In this document: in pieces, positions 7,589 to 16,527 of the stretch
Layout: each line of letters begins with the position of its first letter
Numbering within the stretch: position 1 is the first letter of the stretch
NCBI RefSeq assembly: GCF_002240225.1
Contig: NZ_CP022584.1
Span: forward strand, 1,054,001-1,118,000
Reading direction: 5' to 3'
Length of the DNA stretch: 64,000 nucleotides
Origin: Paenibacillus physcomitrellae
GTDB lineage: Bacteria; Bacillota; Bacilli; Paenibacillales; Paenibacillaceae
Made by a program: the position numbers and the translations under genes
Notes under the pieces: generated by a model
Database searches by the model: none
Told to the model about the DNA's origin: nothing
The model's input: only the letters and a program-made list of their open reading frames with translations

Positions 7589-8596
7589 TTATTTCTTCGC
7601 CGCGTATTTACGCATATCAAACGCAACCGCAGCCACGATGATCAAACCTTTGATAATCAGCTGCCAGTAAGGGCTGACGCCGATAAAGGTCAAACCGTAG
7701 TTGATGACGGTAAAGATGAGCACGCCCGTGACTACGCCAGGGACAGTACCAATTCCGCCCGTAGTGGAAACGCCGCCGACCACGCAAGCCGCGATGGCGT
7801 CAAGCTCGTACATGTTCCCGTAGTTGTTGGTGGCGCCGCCGGTTCTGGCGGCTTCCAGCACGCCTGCGAGGCCGTACAAAGCGCCTGCGATCCCATAAAT
7901 CCACAGCAGGTTCTTGGCGACGTTAATGCCGGATACCCGCGCTGCCTGTTCATTGCCGCCGATGGCGTACATGTTTTTACCGAGTTTGGTTTTGTTGAAG
8001 ACTACCCACACAATAAAAGCGACAAAAATCGCAATTAACACGATATAAGGAAGGGAATATTCGCCGCTTCCGATGCTGCCCGAGCCAATGTCCGTAAAGT
8101 CTTTGCGCAGACCGCCGATCGGCTGGGATTGGTTCGGCTTCGTATCGAAATAAAGCGAGTTAACGCCATAGATCGCTACCATGGTACCGAGCGTCGCGAT
8201 AAATGGAGGCACTTTGAATTTGGATACGATAAATCCGTTCAGCAAACCAAAGAGCAAACCGACAACCAAAGCGATCAGGATCGGAATACCGACCCACAGC
8301 TGCGGCAGATCCGGGAAGAAGCGGCGGCCATAGTCGCTGACCTGCAGCATGGAAGCCGAGATAACAGCTGTCAAACCAACCATACGGCCTGCAGACAAGT
8401 CCGTTCCGCCTGTAATCAGGATAAACGCAACGCCCAGCGCGATGATCACGCGGGTTGCCGATTGAATCAGAATATCACGCAGGGTGCTGACCGCAAAAAA
8501 TGATGGGTCATAAGCCGTGATCGCGATCAGCAAAACAACAAGCACGATGTAAATCGCATTTTGTGAGATTGAGCCTCTTAATTTCTGTGTATTCAT
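7589..8596 (-). CDS. mglC: Galactose/methyl-galactoside ABC transporter permease
   Basis: A 335-residue integral membrane subunit of a class 2 sugar importer (RbsC/MglC family) with about 8-10 membrane segments. It matches my memory of Escherichia coli MglC in several places: IIALGVAFILITGGTDLSAGR near the N-terminus, FIATLGTMVAIYGVNSLYFD in the middle, and ATNNYGNMYELDAIAACVVGG plus FTVINYGLTFIGVSPYWQ in the C-terminal part. The ATG follows GGAGGAAAC. It is last in the order mglB-mglA-mglC, 25 bp after mglA, and is followed by a terminator. Confidence 0.93.
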   Translation of the reverse strand: MNTQKLRGSISQNAIYIVLVVLLIAITAYDPSFFAVSTLRDILIQSATRVIIALGVAFILITGGTDLSAGRMVGLTAVISASMLQVSDYGRRFFPDLPQLWVGIPILIALVVGLLFGLLNGFIVSKFKVPPFIATLGTMVAIYGVNSLYFDTKPNQSQPIGGLRKDFTDIGSGSIGSGEYSLPYIVLIAIFVAFIVWVVFNKTKLGKNMYAIGGNEQAARVSGINVAKNLLWIYGIAGALYGLAGVLEAARTGGATNNYGNMYELDAIAACVVGGVSTTGGIGTVPGVVTGVLIFTVINYGLTFIGVSPYWQLIIKGLIIVAAVAFDMRKYAAKK

Positions 8597-8621
8597 CTTT
8601 CTGTTTCCTCCTTCTCCTGCC

Positions 8622-10124
8622 CTAGTGCTGGGCCGCCAAACGCATAATTTCTTGTTCTGTTGCCTGTTCTCTATCTAGAATGCCGGTTAGCCGGCCTTCG
8701 GACATGACCATGATGCGGTCTGACATTCCCAGCAGCTCAGGCATTTCAGAGGAAATGACGATAATGCTTTTCCCTTGCTCGGCCAGATCCGCAATAATCG
8801 AATAAATTTCGAATTTGGCGCCGACGTCAATGCCCCGGGTCGGTTCGTCAAGCAGCAGGATTTCCGGATTCGTCAGCAGCCAGCGGGCGAGCAGCACCTT
8901 TTGCTGGTTGCCGCCGGACAGATTCATAATCAAAGTCTTCATATTCGGCGTCTTGGTCCGCAGCTTCTCAATCCTCTCGTTGACTTCGGCCTTCTTTCTG
9001 CGTTCATCAAGCAGCATATACGGTGTCACGTAAGCATCAAGATTGGCTACGGCGCCGTTCTCGTGCACGGATAACACCGGCAAAATGCCGGTTGCGCGGC
9101 GTTCTTCGGTCAACAGGGCCATACCGTATTTTTTGGCATCGCCGGGGGATTTGATCTTCACCTCTTTGCCGTGAATCGAAATGCTCCCCGAGGAAATCTC
9201 CCGCAGCCCGAATAAGGCTTCTACGAGCTCTGTCCGTTGCGCGCCTACAAGACCACCTATGCCGAGAATCTCACCTTTACGCAGCTCAAAGGATACGTCT
9301 TTAAAAGATTTCGGATCCGCCGAGGTCAGGTTAGCAGCTTTCAGGATCACTTCGCCGGGATGGTTATGGCGTTCCGGAAAACGCTGCTCCAGATCGCGGC
9401 CTACCATGCGGGAAATGATTAGATCCGTGGTCATTTCTTTGGCTGGCCAGGTGCCGATTTTTTTGCCGTCCCGCATGATCGTTACGTCATCGGAAATCCG
9501 CAAAATTTCTTCCATTTTGTGCGAAATATATATGATCGCCACACCATTGCTCCGCAGCTCGTTGATGATCCGGAACAGATGCTCCACCTCTACGCTGGTC
9601 AGCGAGGAAGTCGGTTCATCCATCACGATAATCTTCGAGTTGAACGAAACGGCTTTGGCGATTTCGATCGATTGGACTTTGGAGACGGACAGCTTGCCGA
9701 CAAGGACGTCAGGATCAATATCGATGTCCAGCTGTTTGAACAGTTGAATCGTATCCTCGCGCATTTTCTTGTGATCGATAAATTTAAGCGGGCCTTTGGT
9801 TGGAAAACGGCCCAGCCAAATGTTCTCCATCACGCTGCGGTGAGGGATCGGGTGAAGCTCCTGATGAATCATGGAAATGCCATGCTGCAGCGCTTCGCTG
9901 GAATTGTTGATGACCGTCTTCTGGCCGTTCAGCAGAATTTCGCCATTGTCCGGATGATAGATTCCGAACAGGCATTTCATTAAGGTAGATTTACCGGCGC
10001 CGTTCTCGCCCATAAGGGCGTGAACGGTTCCGGCTTTCACTTGCAGGGTAACGCCATCCAGCGCTTTGACGCCGGGAAATTCCTTGGTGATGCTGTTCAT
10101 TTCGAGCAAAAATTGGTCAGACAT
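8622..10124 (-). CDS. mglA: Galactose/methyl-galactoside ABC transporter ATP-binding protein
   Basis: A 500-residue double-ABC ATPase of the class 2 carbohydrate importers. The first half has Walker A GENGAGKST, signature LSVSKVQSIEIAKAV and Walker B IIVMDEPTSSL. The second half has the usual degenerate Walker A region (GGLVGAQRTELVEALFG), signature LSGGNQQKVLLARWL and LLLDEPTRGIDVGAK. The ATG at 10122-10124 is preferred over a GTG six codons upstream because the GGGGAGTGGAG stretch just before it works as ribosome binding site. It begins 18 bp after the mglB stop codon. Confidence 0.93.
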   Translation of the reverse strand: MSDQFLLEMNSITKEFPGVKALDGVTLQVKAGTVHALMGENGAGKSTLMKCLFGIYHPDNGEILLNGQKTVINNSSEALQHGISMIHQELHPIPHRSVMENIWLGRFPTKGPLKFIDHKKMREDTIQLFKQLDIDIDPDVLVGKLSVSKVQSIEIAKAVSFNSKIIVMDEPTSSLTSVEVEHLFRIINELRSNGVAIIYISHKMEEILRISDDVTIMRDGKKIGTWPAKEMTTDLIISRMVGRDLEQRFPERHNHPGEVILKAANLTSADPKSFKDVSFELRKGEILGIGGLVGAQRTELVEALFGLREISSGSISIHGKEVKIKSPGDAKKYGMALLTEERRATGILPVLSVHENGAVANLDAYVTPYMLLDERRKKAEVNERIEKLRTKTPNMKTLIMNLSGGNQQKVLLARWLLTNPEILLLDEPTRGIDVGAKFEIYSIIADLAEQGKSIIVISSEMPELLGMSDRIMVMSEGRLTGILDREQATEQEIMRLAAQH

Positions 10125-10142
10125 GGCTGCTCCACTCCCCAC

Positions 10143-11165
10143 TTATTTCGCGTCGTCTATATTGTCTTTCGTGATTTTTTTGTAAGGGATCCAGATATAT
10201 TGGTTGTCGGTAATGTCAAAGCCAACACTGTCTTTAGTGATTTCTTTGCCTTGGGCTAACAGGGAAGCCAAAGTGATTGCCGCTTTACCTTGGTTCTTGG
10301 CATCATTCAGCACGGTGCCGAGCAGCGTGCCTTCCTGCAGTGCCTGCACCGCCGGAGCTGTTGCGTCAACGCCTACTACCGGCATGTATTTGTCCCCTTT
10401 GAAATAACCTGCCGCTTTCAAAGCTTCGATGGCGCCGAGGGCCATGTCATCATTATTAGCAAAAACTGCTTCGATTTTATCACCGTTGGAGCCCAGGAAC
10501 GCGGCCATTTTATCTTGGCCTTTAACGCGGTCCCACATTGCCGTATCTTCGGCAAGCTTTTCTACCTTAATACCGGCGTCTTCCAAGGCTTGAATGGAAT
10601 ATTTCGTGCGCAGCTCGGCATCCTGGTGTCCCGGTTCGCCTTTCAGCATGACGTACTGCAAAACGCCGTCGCCGTTCTTATCGGCTTCCGGATGAGCTTT
10701 CCAGTAATCGGCTACGATTTGCCCGGACAACGTGCCGGATTCTTCCGCTTTAGCGCCTACATAATAGACTTTATCCCATTTCTTCATATCTTCCGGCATC
10801 GGCTCGCGGTTGAGGAACACGACCGGCACGTCTTTCGCTTTCGCTTTGTCGATAATGACACCGGCTGCCGTACGGTCTACCGGGTTGACGACCAGCGCCT
10901 TATCTTTTTTGGTGAGGAATTGATCGACCTTGTCGTTCTGCGTGGCCTGCGAGTTTTGGCTGTCTACGATGTCCACTTTGGCAATGCCTTTGGCGGAATC
11001 TTCAATTGCGTTGCGGACACCTGTCATGAAGGTATCGTCAAACTTGTAAATTGCAACGCCGACTTTCGGTTCGGAGCTGGAGCCGCTGCTGCTTGAATTA
11101 CCGCAGCCTGCAAGCGCTCCGCCGAGCAAGGTTGCTGCCGCCAATACGCTAACCATCTTTTTCAT
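10143..11165 (-). CDS. mglB: Galactose/glucose-binding lipoprotein of the Mgl transporter
   Basis: A 340-residue substrate-binding lipoprotein. The signal peptide ends in LAGC (lipidated Cys21), followed by a Ser-rich linker. The MglB identification rests on the EF-hand-like calcium loop DKNGDGVLQYVMLKGEPGHQD, characteristic of galactose/glucose-binding protein, and on strands such as VFANNDDMALGAIEAL and VVGVDATAPAVQAL. It should capture D-galactose or D-glucose outside the membrane and deliver it to MglC. The ATG follows AGGAGGTC. The upstream region has a weak promoter with a cre-like site, so expression is probably activated by the YesM/YesN pair and repressed by CcpA. Confidence 0.92.
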   Translation of the reverse strand: MKKMVSVLAAATLLGGALAGCGNSSSSGSSSEPKVGVAIYKFDDTFMTGVRNAIEDSAKGIAKVDIVDSQNSQATQNDKVDQFLTKKDKALVVNPVDRTAAGVIIDKAKAKDVPVVFLNREPMPEDMKKWDKVYYVGAKAEESGTLSGQIVADYWKAHPEADKNGDGVLQYVMLKGEPGHQDAELRTKYSIQALEDAGIKVEKLAEDTAMWDRVKGQDKMAAFLGSNGDKIEAVFANNDDMALGAIEALKAAGYFKGDKYMPVVGVDATAPAVQALQEGTLLGTVLNDAKNQGKAAITLASLLAQGKEITKDSVGFDITDNQYIWIPYKKITKDNIDDAK

Positions 11166-11214
11166 AAATTGACCTCCTGATAAATAACGAATGTTTACCC
11201 CCGCATCCGTCTAT

Positions 11215-11228
11215 TGGATACGCTTTCA
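11215..11228 (-). promoter_or_regulatory. cre-like CcpA site in the mglB promoter
   Basis: On the minus strand TGAAAGCGTATCCA matches the TGWAARCGYTWNCW cre consensus at 13 of 14 positions. It lies directly downstream of a possible -10 (CATAAT, 11229-11234), which itself has no good -35. Catabolite repression is expected by analogy with Bacillus. Confidence 0.6.
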
Positions 11229-11320
11229 TTATGCGGTTTAAGACTTATTTTGCGAATTAAAAATTCTGAGATGTTTTATTAAAATTCTAATGAAGTATGA
11301 CAAAAGGACGTTTTGAGGCA

Positions 11321-11353
11321 GAAAAAAAACGGCGAACCTTTTACGGCCCGCCG
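11321..11353 (-). terminator. Terminator of the sensor operon
   Basis: Minus strand: CGGCG (11349-11353), loop, CGCCG (11330-11334), then eight T (A tract 11322-11329). It separates the yesN/yesM/sensor-lipoprotein operon from mglB. Confidence 0.7.
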
Positions 11354-11387
11354 CAACAAAGAGGATGCAGATCAAACAAGCCTATGT

Positions 11388-12365
11388 CTATTTTACAAAT
11401 GGGAACAAGAGCTTCTGATTCTCCGGCCAAAGCATATTCTCCAGGTCTATGACCTTAGTCCCAGTATCGTATCTTTCGTCCACGTTTTCCCCACGCGCAG
11501 CCTTCAAAGCAGAAACGACTGCCAAATATCCGTTGCTGAACGGATTCTGTACCACCATAGCCTGAACCTTCTTCTCTTGAAGCAGCTCCAGCATCTCTGG
11601 CGGATTATCAAACGTGATCAGCTTAAGGCTGCGGTCCAAACCCGATTCGGCTAACGCTTTGCCTACACCGATAGAAGCCTCCGCATTCATGGCCACGATT
11701 CCATCCAAATCCGGAAATTTCTTCAGCATCTCCTTCGTTAATTGATAAGCCAGCGCTTCGTCAGAGCCGCAGTAGACGGTATCTACGATATGAACGCCGG
11801 AAAACCGGGCGGCATAATCCGTAAACCCTTCTTCGCGTTGATCAGCATTTCTTGCCCCTTGGACAAAATTGACGATGCCGATTTCAGCCGACGTACCGGT
11901 CAGCTGAATAAGCCGCTCCGCCGCCTTTTGCCCCGCCTCATAATTATTAGCGCCGATATAGGATTTCACCTTGGTCGAAGCGACCTCGGAGTCCATGGCG
12001 ATGACGGGAATTCCCGCGTAAGACGCCCGGTCCGTCACCTGAGCAAGGGCCATATAATCGGTAGCCGACAAAATAATCGCGTCCGGTTTCTCTTTGATCG
12101 ATTGTTCCATCAGGCGGATTTGACCTGCAATATCGTTTTCGTTCTCGGGCGCACTGAACTTGAAATTCACATTATATTCCTTGGCCGCCACTTCAGCTCC
12201 CATCCGAACTGTATTCCAATAGTCCCCGTGATCCATTTTGACGATCAAATCAATGACCGGTTTCCTGCCTTCTTCCCCCAACTCGCGGTTTGCAGAGGAA
12301 CAACCGGCTGTAACGAGCAGCAGGCAGGCTGCAGCCGTCAGTAAAATATTTTTGTGTAAACTCAC
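11388..12365 (-). CDS. Sugar-binding sensor lipoprotein partnered with the YesM/YesN pair
   Basis: A 325-residue periplasmic-binding-protein-type (RbsB-like) lipoprotein; lipobox VTAGC puts the lipid on Cys22. No permease or ATPase gene accompanies it. Instead it follows the histidine kinase gene by three bases. In clostridia a similar lipoprotein (XylFII) binds sugar and activates a LytS-type kinase, so I infer a co-sensor role here. It differs clearly from MglB: it lacks the calcium loop of that protein. It starts at an ATG four bases after the kinase stop. It could still donate substrate to Mgl as an alternative. Confidence 0.8.
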   Translation of the reverse strand: MSLHKNILLTAAACLLLVTAGCSSANRELGEEGRKPVIDLIVKMDHGDYWNTVRMGAEVAAKEYNVNFKFSAPENENDIAGQIRLMEQSIKEKPDAIILSATDYMALAQVTDRASYAGIPVIAMDSEVASTKVKSYIGANNYEAGQKAAERLIQLTGTSAEIGIVNFVQGARNADQREEGFTDYAARFSGVHIVDTVYCGSDEALAYQLTKEMLKKFPDLDGIVAMNAEASIGVGKALAESGLDRSLKLITFDNPPEMLELLQEKKVQAMVVQNPFSNGYLAVVSALKAARGENVDERYDTGTKVIDLENMLWPENQKLLFPFVK

Positions 12366-12368
12366 CGC

Positions 12369-14150
12369 TTATCCCTCCGATTGGCCTTCAAGCTTAACGG
12401 CCGGCAGCGTTATGGTGACTGTAGTCCCTTCCTCCAGCTCGCTTTCGTAGGAAAGACCATAGTCGGGCCCGTAATACAGCCGGATTCTTTCGTGCACGTT
12501 GTGCACACCGACTCCCGAACCGCTTCCTTTCACCCTTTTCTCCCCGTTCAAAATGCCCTTCAGCACCTCTTCCGTCATTCCGATTCCGTTATCCTGCAAA
12601 GTAATCACCAGCCGATCGTCCACAACCTCGGCGCGAATATGGATATGGCCGGTTTCGGCAAGCACCTCGATGCCATGGTAGACGGCATTTTCGGCAAGCG
12701 GCTGTAAGATCAGCTTCAGACATGAGCAGGCCAAAGCCTCCTCGCTGGCTTCAATCTCAAACTCAAATTTATTCTTGAAACGAATCTTCTGGATGACCAG
12801 ATAATGTCTGACATGCTCCAGTTCATCGCGCAGCGGGATGATGTTGTTGCCCTGGCTCAAGCTGATGCGGAAAAATTTCGACAGCGACGTAATGGTTGTC
12901 ACCACCTCATCGCTCCGGCCCATTTCAGCCAGACGGGTCATGGCATTCAGCGTATTGTACAGAAAATGCGGATTGATCTGCGCCTGCAGCGCGTCCAGCT
13001 CGCTCTTGCGTTTCGCCTCCTGCTCATGGATGATCTGATCCATCAGTTCGCGGATCCGCCGAAGCATCAAATTAAACCGCTTGAACAGCTGCTCAACCTC
13101 ATAAGGGCCGCTTACCGGCACCAGCGTGCGGAAATCGCCGCTTTCAATCCGCTTCACGGATCGTTCCAGCTTGCGGATCGGCTGGGCGATTTTATATGAC
13201 ACCACGACCGAAATCAGCAGCACCAGGGCGATGGCGATGATCAGAAACCGGAAAATAAACGTACTCAGATCTTTTTTCGTAGTCATAATTTCATCGGCAT
13301 AAGAGACGCCGACCACCCGCCAGCCGGTCGGGTTTACGGTCTTGATCGTAATGATCCGCTTCTCGCCCGTCGATTCATCCTCATAGGAACCGTAAGCATA
13401 ATTAAGCACAGGCTCCAGATTCTCATACTTCAGCCCGGCGTAAATGAGCTGCTGCTGCGGATGATAGACGATGTTCCCCTGCGGGTCGATGATGTAGATA
13501 TAACCTTTCTTGCCCAGGCTGATCCGGTGACTGAGCTCGTCGATCGTCCGGAAGTTCACATCGAGCACCAGTACACCCGGCTTCATTTGGCCATGATCGT
13601 TATAAACAATTTGTTTGCTCAACGAGACGACCCAGCGGTACTGCCATTTGAACAGGTTTTGAATATGAGGCGGTGAGAACTGCAGGGTACCGGGATTCTT
13701 CTGAGCCGTCACAAACCAGCTTTGTTCCTGAAGTTCGGTATTCGGACGGAGGCCAACCGCCGGCACATTCAGCACCAGAGAGCCATCCGGTTTAAACAAA
13801 GCGGCGGATACCAGATCAGCCCTCGTCTCCAGAATCGTGGCCAGCTGGTTTCGCGTCAGCGAATCGTCCAGTGAAGCCGATTCGTCAATCTTTTTCTCTA
13901 ATATTTCAAAAATATCCTGGGTTCCCCCGACGTAAAGCTCCAAATTCGAGCTGACCTGCTCAATGATTTGCCCGATGTTCAGATAGGTGTTCTCCTCAGC
14001 CGATGACGAGAATTTGTTGTATAACATGAGGCTTGCAATCAATACCGAAAAGACGGTTACGAACATAATGGTTAAGGTTACGATGACCTGAATCTGTTTG
14101 ATGTGCAGCCTCCGGGGAAGCGCCAGAAGCCGCTTCAGTCCGTTTCTCAT
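12369..14150 (-). CDS. YesM-type sensor histidine kinase
   Basis: A 593-residue membrane kinase. Order of parts: first membrane helix about residues 22-44, extracellular Cache-like sensor region to about 300, second membrane helix (FLIIAIALVLLISVVVSY), HAMP (about 320-370), then the His_kinase domain with INPHFLYNTL (phosphoacceptor His395) and a HATPase_c domain with LILQPLAENAVYHG and DNGIGM. This is the LytS/YesM class, which phosphorylates AraC-type response regulators. It sits between the regulator gene (four-base gap) and the sensor-lipoprotein gene (three-base gap). Its likely output is mglBAC activation. Confidence 0.93.
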   Translation of the reverse strand: MRNGLKRLLALPRRLHIKQIQVIVTLTIMFVTVFSVLIASLMLYNKFSSSAEENTYLNIGQIIEQVSSNLELYVGGTQDIFEILEKKIDESASLDDSLTRNQLATILETRADLVSAALFKPDGSLVLNVPAVGLRPNTELQEQSWFVTAQKNPGTLQFSPPHIQNLFKWQYRWVVSLSKQIVYNDHGQMKPGVLVLDVNFRTIDELSHRISLGKKGYIYIIDPQGNIVYHPQQQLIYAGLKYENLEPVLNYAYGSYEDESTGEKRIITIKTVNPTGWRVVGVSYADEIMTTKKDLSTFIFRFLIIAIALVLLISVVVSYKIAQPIRKLERSVKRIESGDFRTLVPVSGPYEVEQLFKRFNLMLRRIRELMDQIIHEQEAKRKSELDALQAQINPHFLYNTLNAMTRLAEMGRSDEVVTTITSLSKFFRISLSQGNNIIPLRDELEHVRHYLVIQKIRFKNKFEFEIEASEEALACSCLKLILQPLAENAVYHGIEVLAETGHIHIRAEVVDDRLVITLQDNGIGMTEEVLKGILNGEKRVKGSGSGVGVHNVHERIRLYYGPDYGLSYESELEEGTTVTITLPAVKLEGQSEG

Positions 14151-14154
14151 GCTC

Positions 14155-15828
14155 TCACGCCCTCACACCGTTCCGATATTCTTTGGGCGATACGCCGAAC
14201 CGTTTCTTGAAGCAGAAACTGAAGTAGTTCGGATCGCTGAAGCCAACCTTTTCAGCAATTTCAAATGCCTTCAGATCGGTCATCAGCAGCAGCTCCTGCG
14301 CCGCCTCCATCCGAATGCTCATCAAATAGCTGACAAACGTCATTTTCGTTTCCTTCTTGAAAATATTGCTGAAATAACCGGTGCTGATATGCAGATGCTG
14401 GCACAGCCGGCCAATGGACATATCTTCCTCCGAATAATGGGCTTTCACATAACCTTTGGCTTCTTCCACCAGACGCTGATAACCGGACTGCCGGTCTGCG
14501 GCAATAAAGCTTCTCAGCCTGAGGCAGATGCCGGTGAACCATTCCTTCGCATCCTCGGCAAGCGTGAAGCTGGCAATGGCCGCAAGCCCTGTGCCGCTGT
14601 CTCCAAATACCGCCTCCAGGTCAGCGTTATGTTCTTTTGCCGTTTTCACCAGCGCGGTCAGCAGCTCCAGCAGGAACAGCTGGAAGTCTCCATACGATTG
14701 TCCGGACCCGATCAGTTCAGAGAACAACTCATCCATCATTTCGAGCAGTTCACCGTCGTTTCCCAGCTTGATTTTGCGTACTAGCTGCTGCTCCAGGCTT
14801 TCATCAAACACTAAGGGACGGGGTGAGCGCCGCTCCACATCGCCAATCCAGATGACTTTATTGGTCCCCAGAATCATCCGGTAATCCAGAGCCTGCCGGG
14901 CTTCTCCATAGCTCTGCGGCATGTCGGTCAGCTGGCCGCTGGGTAAACCGGCGCCTATGGTTACCGTCAGCTTCAAATATCGTTCGACATTATGCCTGAT
15001 CTCTTCAAACAGCCTCAAATTCTGGTGCATAAACCCGGCCGAAGGGTTCTCCTGTCCCTGCATGAGCAGCACGACTTCGCCGGCATGAATAAAGGCGTAT
15101 CCCCGCTTGTGTTTGTCCATCGTCTCCTGGGCTATATTCAGCACGGCAAACTGCTTCAGCTCAACGTTTGGCGTATCGCGCAGCGAACCAGCCTCTGGGG
15201 CCGAATCGGTTTGATCCGTTTGAACCGGCTGATAGGTTCCCTGAAGCCTGGTCAGCATGCGGTCAAGGCTGATCACGGCCACCGCAAATTGATTGCCCTG
15301 CAGTTCCAGCTGATAGCTGCGGCATTTCTGTTCCAGCTCGTGCTGACTGATTCTTCGAGTTACAAGGCCGGCCATAAATAGATTCTGCAGCATCGGCAGA
15401 TTCTGCCGGTAATGCTCTCTGAGCGCCTGCACGTTCTCACGCTGCTCCAGTTCAAGGTCTATACTCTGCTTAACCTTCATAATGACCTGCTCCAGATCCT
15501 TCGATGAGAAAGGCTTTAACACATATTCATCGATTTGAAGTTTGATCGCTTTCTGCGCATATTCAAACTCCTCAAAGCCGGTCAAAATAATAATCCGAGT
15601 CGAAGGGGAGAAATCCCTGATCCACTCCGCCAGCTGCAAGCCGTTCATGAACGGCATCTGAATATCTGTAACTACGACATCCGGCCTGGATTTCTCGATC
15701 AATTCAGCGGCTTCCTTGCCGTTCTCAGCTATTTCCACAGAATCAAACCCCAGGGCAGCCCAATCGATCTGATCCAGAAGTCCCTCTCGCACATCCGTTT
15801 CATCGTCCGCAAGAATCAATTTGTACAT
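14155..15828 (-). CDS. YesN-type AraC-family response regulator
   Basis: A 557-residue response regulator. The receiver domain has the acidic pair D8/D9, phosphoacceptor D55 (VVVTDIQMP), T83 and K105 (YVLKPF). A long middle region (about 130-440) of the kind found in YesN-type regulators follows. The C-terminal 100 residues are an AraC double helix-turn-helix (LCQHLHISTGYFSNIFKKE and AFEIAEKVGFSDPNYFSFCF). It is the first gene of its operon; the ATG follows AAAGGCGG. By location it should activate mglBAC in response to external sugar. Confidence 0.93.
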   Translation of the reverse strand: MYKLILADDETDVREGLLDQIDWAALGFDSVEIAENGKEAAELIEKSRPDVVVTDIQMPFMNGLQLAEWIRDFSPSTRIIILTGFEEFEYAQKAIKLQIDEYVLKPFSSKDLEQVIMKVKQSIDLELEQRENVQALREHYRQNLPMLQNLFMAGLVTRRISQHELEQKCRSYQLELQGNQFAVAVISLDRMLTRLQGTYQPVQTDQTDSAPEAGSLRDTPNVELKQFAVLNIAQETMDKHKRGYAFIHAGEVVLLMQGQENPSAGFMHQNLRLFEEIRHNVERYLKLTVTIGAGLPSGQLTDMPQSYGEARQALDYRMILGTNKVIWIGDVERRSPRPLVFDESLEQQLVRKIKLGNDGELLEMMDELFSELIGSGQSYGDFQLFLLELLTALVKTAKEHNADLEAVFGDSGTGLAAIASFTLAEDAKEWFTGICLRLRSFIAADRQSGYQRLVEEAKGYVKAHYSEEDMSIGRLCQHLHISTGYFSNIFKKETKMTFVSYLMSIRMEAAQELLLMTDLKAFEIAEKVGFSDPNYFSFCFKKRFGVSPKEYRNGVRA

Positions 15829-15881
15829 ACTTGGCTATCCGCCTTTCTTGTAAAATGCCGTTGATGGGACAGCTTATTAAA

Positions 15882-15896
15882 ATGCAAACGCTTACC
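15882..15896 (-). promoter_or_regulatory. cre-like CcpA site upstream of the sensor operon
   Basis: ATGCAAACGCTTACC fits the WTGNAANCGNWNNCW pattern except for the last base. It lies about 54 bp upstream of the response-regulator start. Because cre sites are near-palindromic, its orientation is not informative. Confidence 0.55.
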
Positions 15897-15987
15897 ATTA
15901 TACCATTCCCGATGATAGCTTATGTTCGAAGAAATGTAAACCTGTCAAAAACATGCTATTTATAACGTTTCTATCCATTTTTCAGCC

Positions 15988-16022
15988 AAAAAAAAGACAC
16001 GCAGCACGAGCCTGCATGTCTT
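15988..16022 (-). terminator. Terminator of the purT-GNAT operon
   Basis: Minus strand: an 11-bp stem with one mismatch (arms 16012-16022 and 15994-16004), then a T run (A tract at 15988-15993). It lies about 50 bp after the GNAT stop. Confidence 0.8.
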
Positions 16023-16070
16023 CATCTATATAAATGAAACCTGTCTATTAAAGAGAAGTGTCTATTTCTA

Positions 16071-16526
16071 TTACAACGCTTTGCTCAGACGGTATCCGTT
16101 GCATTCAAAACCTTGTTTGAGATAAAAAGATTTGGCTGAACCCGGACCTCTTTCCGCTTTGTATCCTACATGAAGATGGCTGCAGGAAAGTTCATTAGCG
16201 ATCAATTCTACTTGGTTGATCAGTCGTTTACCGAGACCCATTTTCCGGAATTTCTTATCTACAACCAGAGAAGTAATGACCAAAACCGGCTGCTTCATAT
16301 CCTGCTTGCGGACCACTTCCAATCCGACTGTTCCTACTACCTCTCCATTCAATTCAGCAACAAACGAATACTGCGAAGATTGGTTATCCATCATAGTGAG
16401 GCGTTCTTTCATCACGTTCAATGTTGTCGGATAACTCAACTGGCGCATCAGAGACGTTAGAGCAATCGCATCATTGGAACAGCATTTCCGAATGACCAGC
16501 GTTGGCGCACATATCTCACTACTCAT
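16071..16526 (-). CDS. GNAT family N-acetyltransferase
   Basis: A 151-residue acetyl-CoA-dependent acetyltransferase. Motif A is visible as ITSLVVDKKFRKMGLGKRLINQVE (the R-x-x-G-x-G/A pyrophosphate loop), followed by HLHVGYKAERGPGSAKSFYLKQGFE, the usual strand-helix end with Tyr. The acceptor cannot be told from sequence. The ATG follows GGAGTGG, which lies inside the end of purT; only one base separates the two genes, so they are co-transcribed. No obvious metabolic link to purine synthesis. Confidence 0.85.
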   Translation of the reverse strand: MSSEICAPTLVIRKCCSNDAIALTSLMRQLSYPTTLNVMKERLTMMDNQSSQYSFVAELNGEVVGTVGLEVVRKQDMKQPVLVITSLVVDKKFRKMGLGKRLINQVELIANELSCSHLHVGYKAERGPGSAKSFYLKQGFECNGYRLSKAL

Positions 16527-16527
16527 T

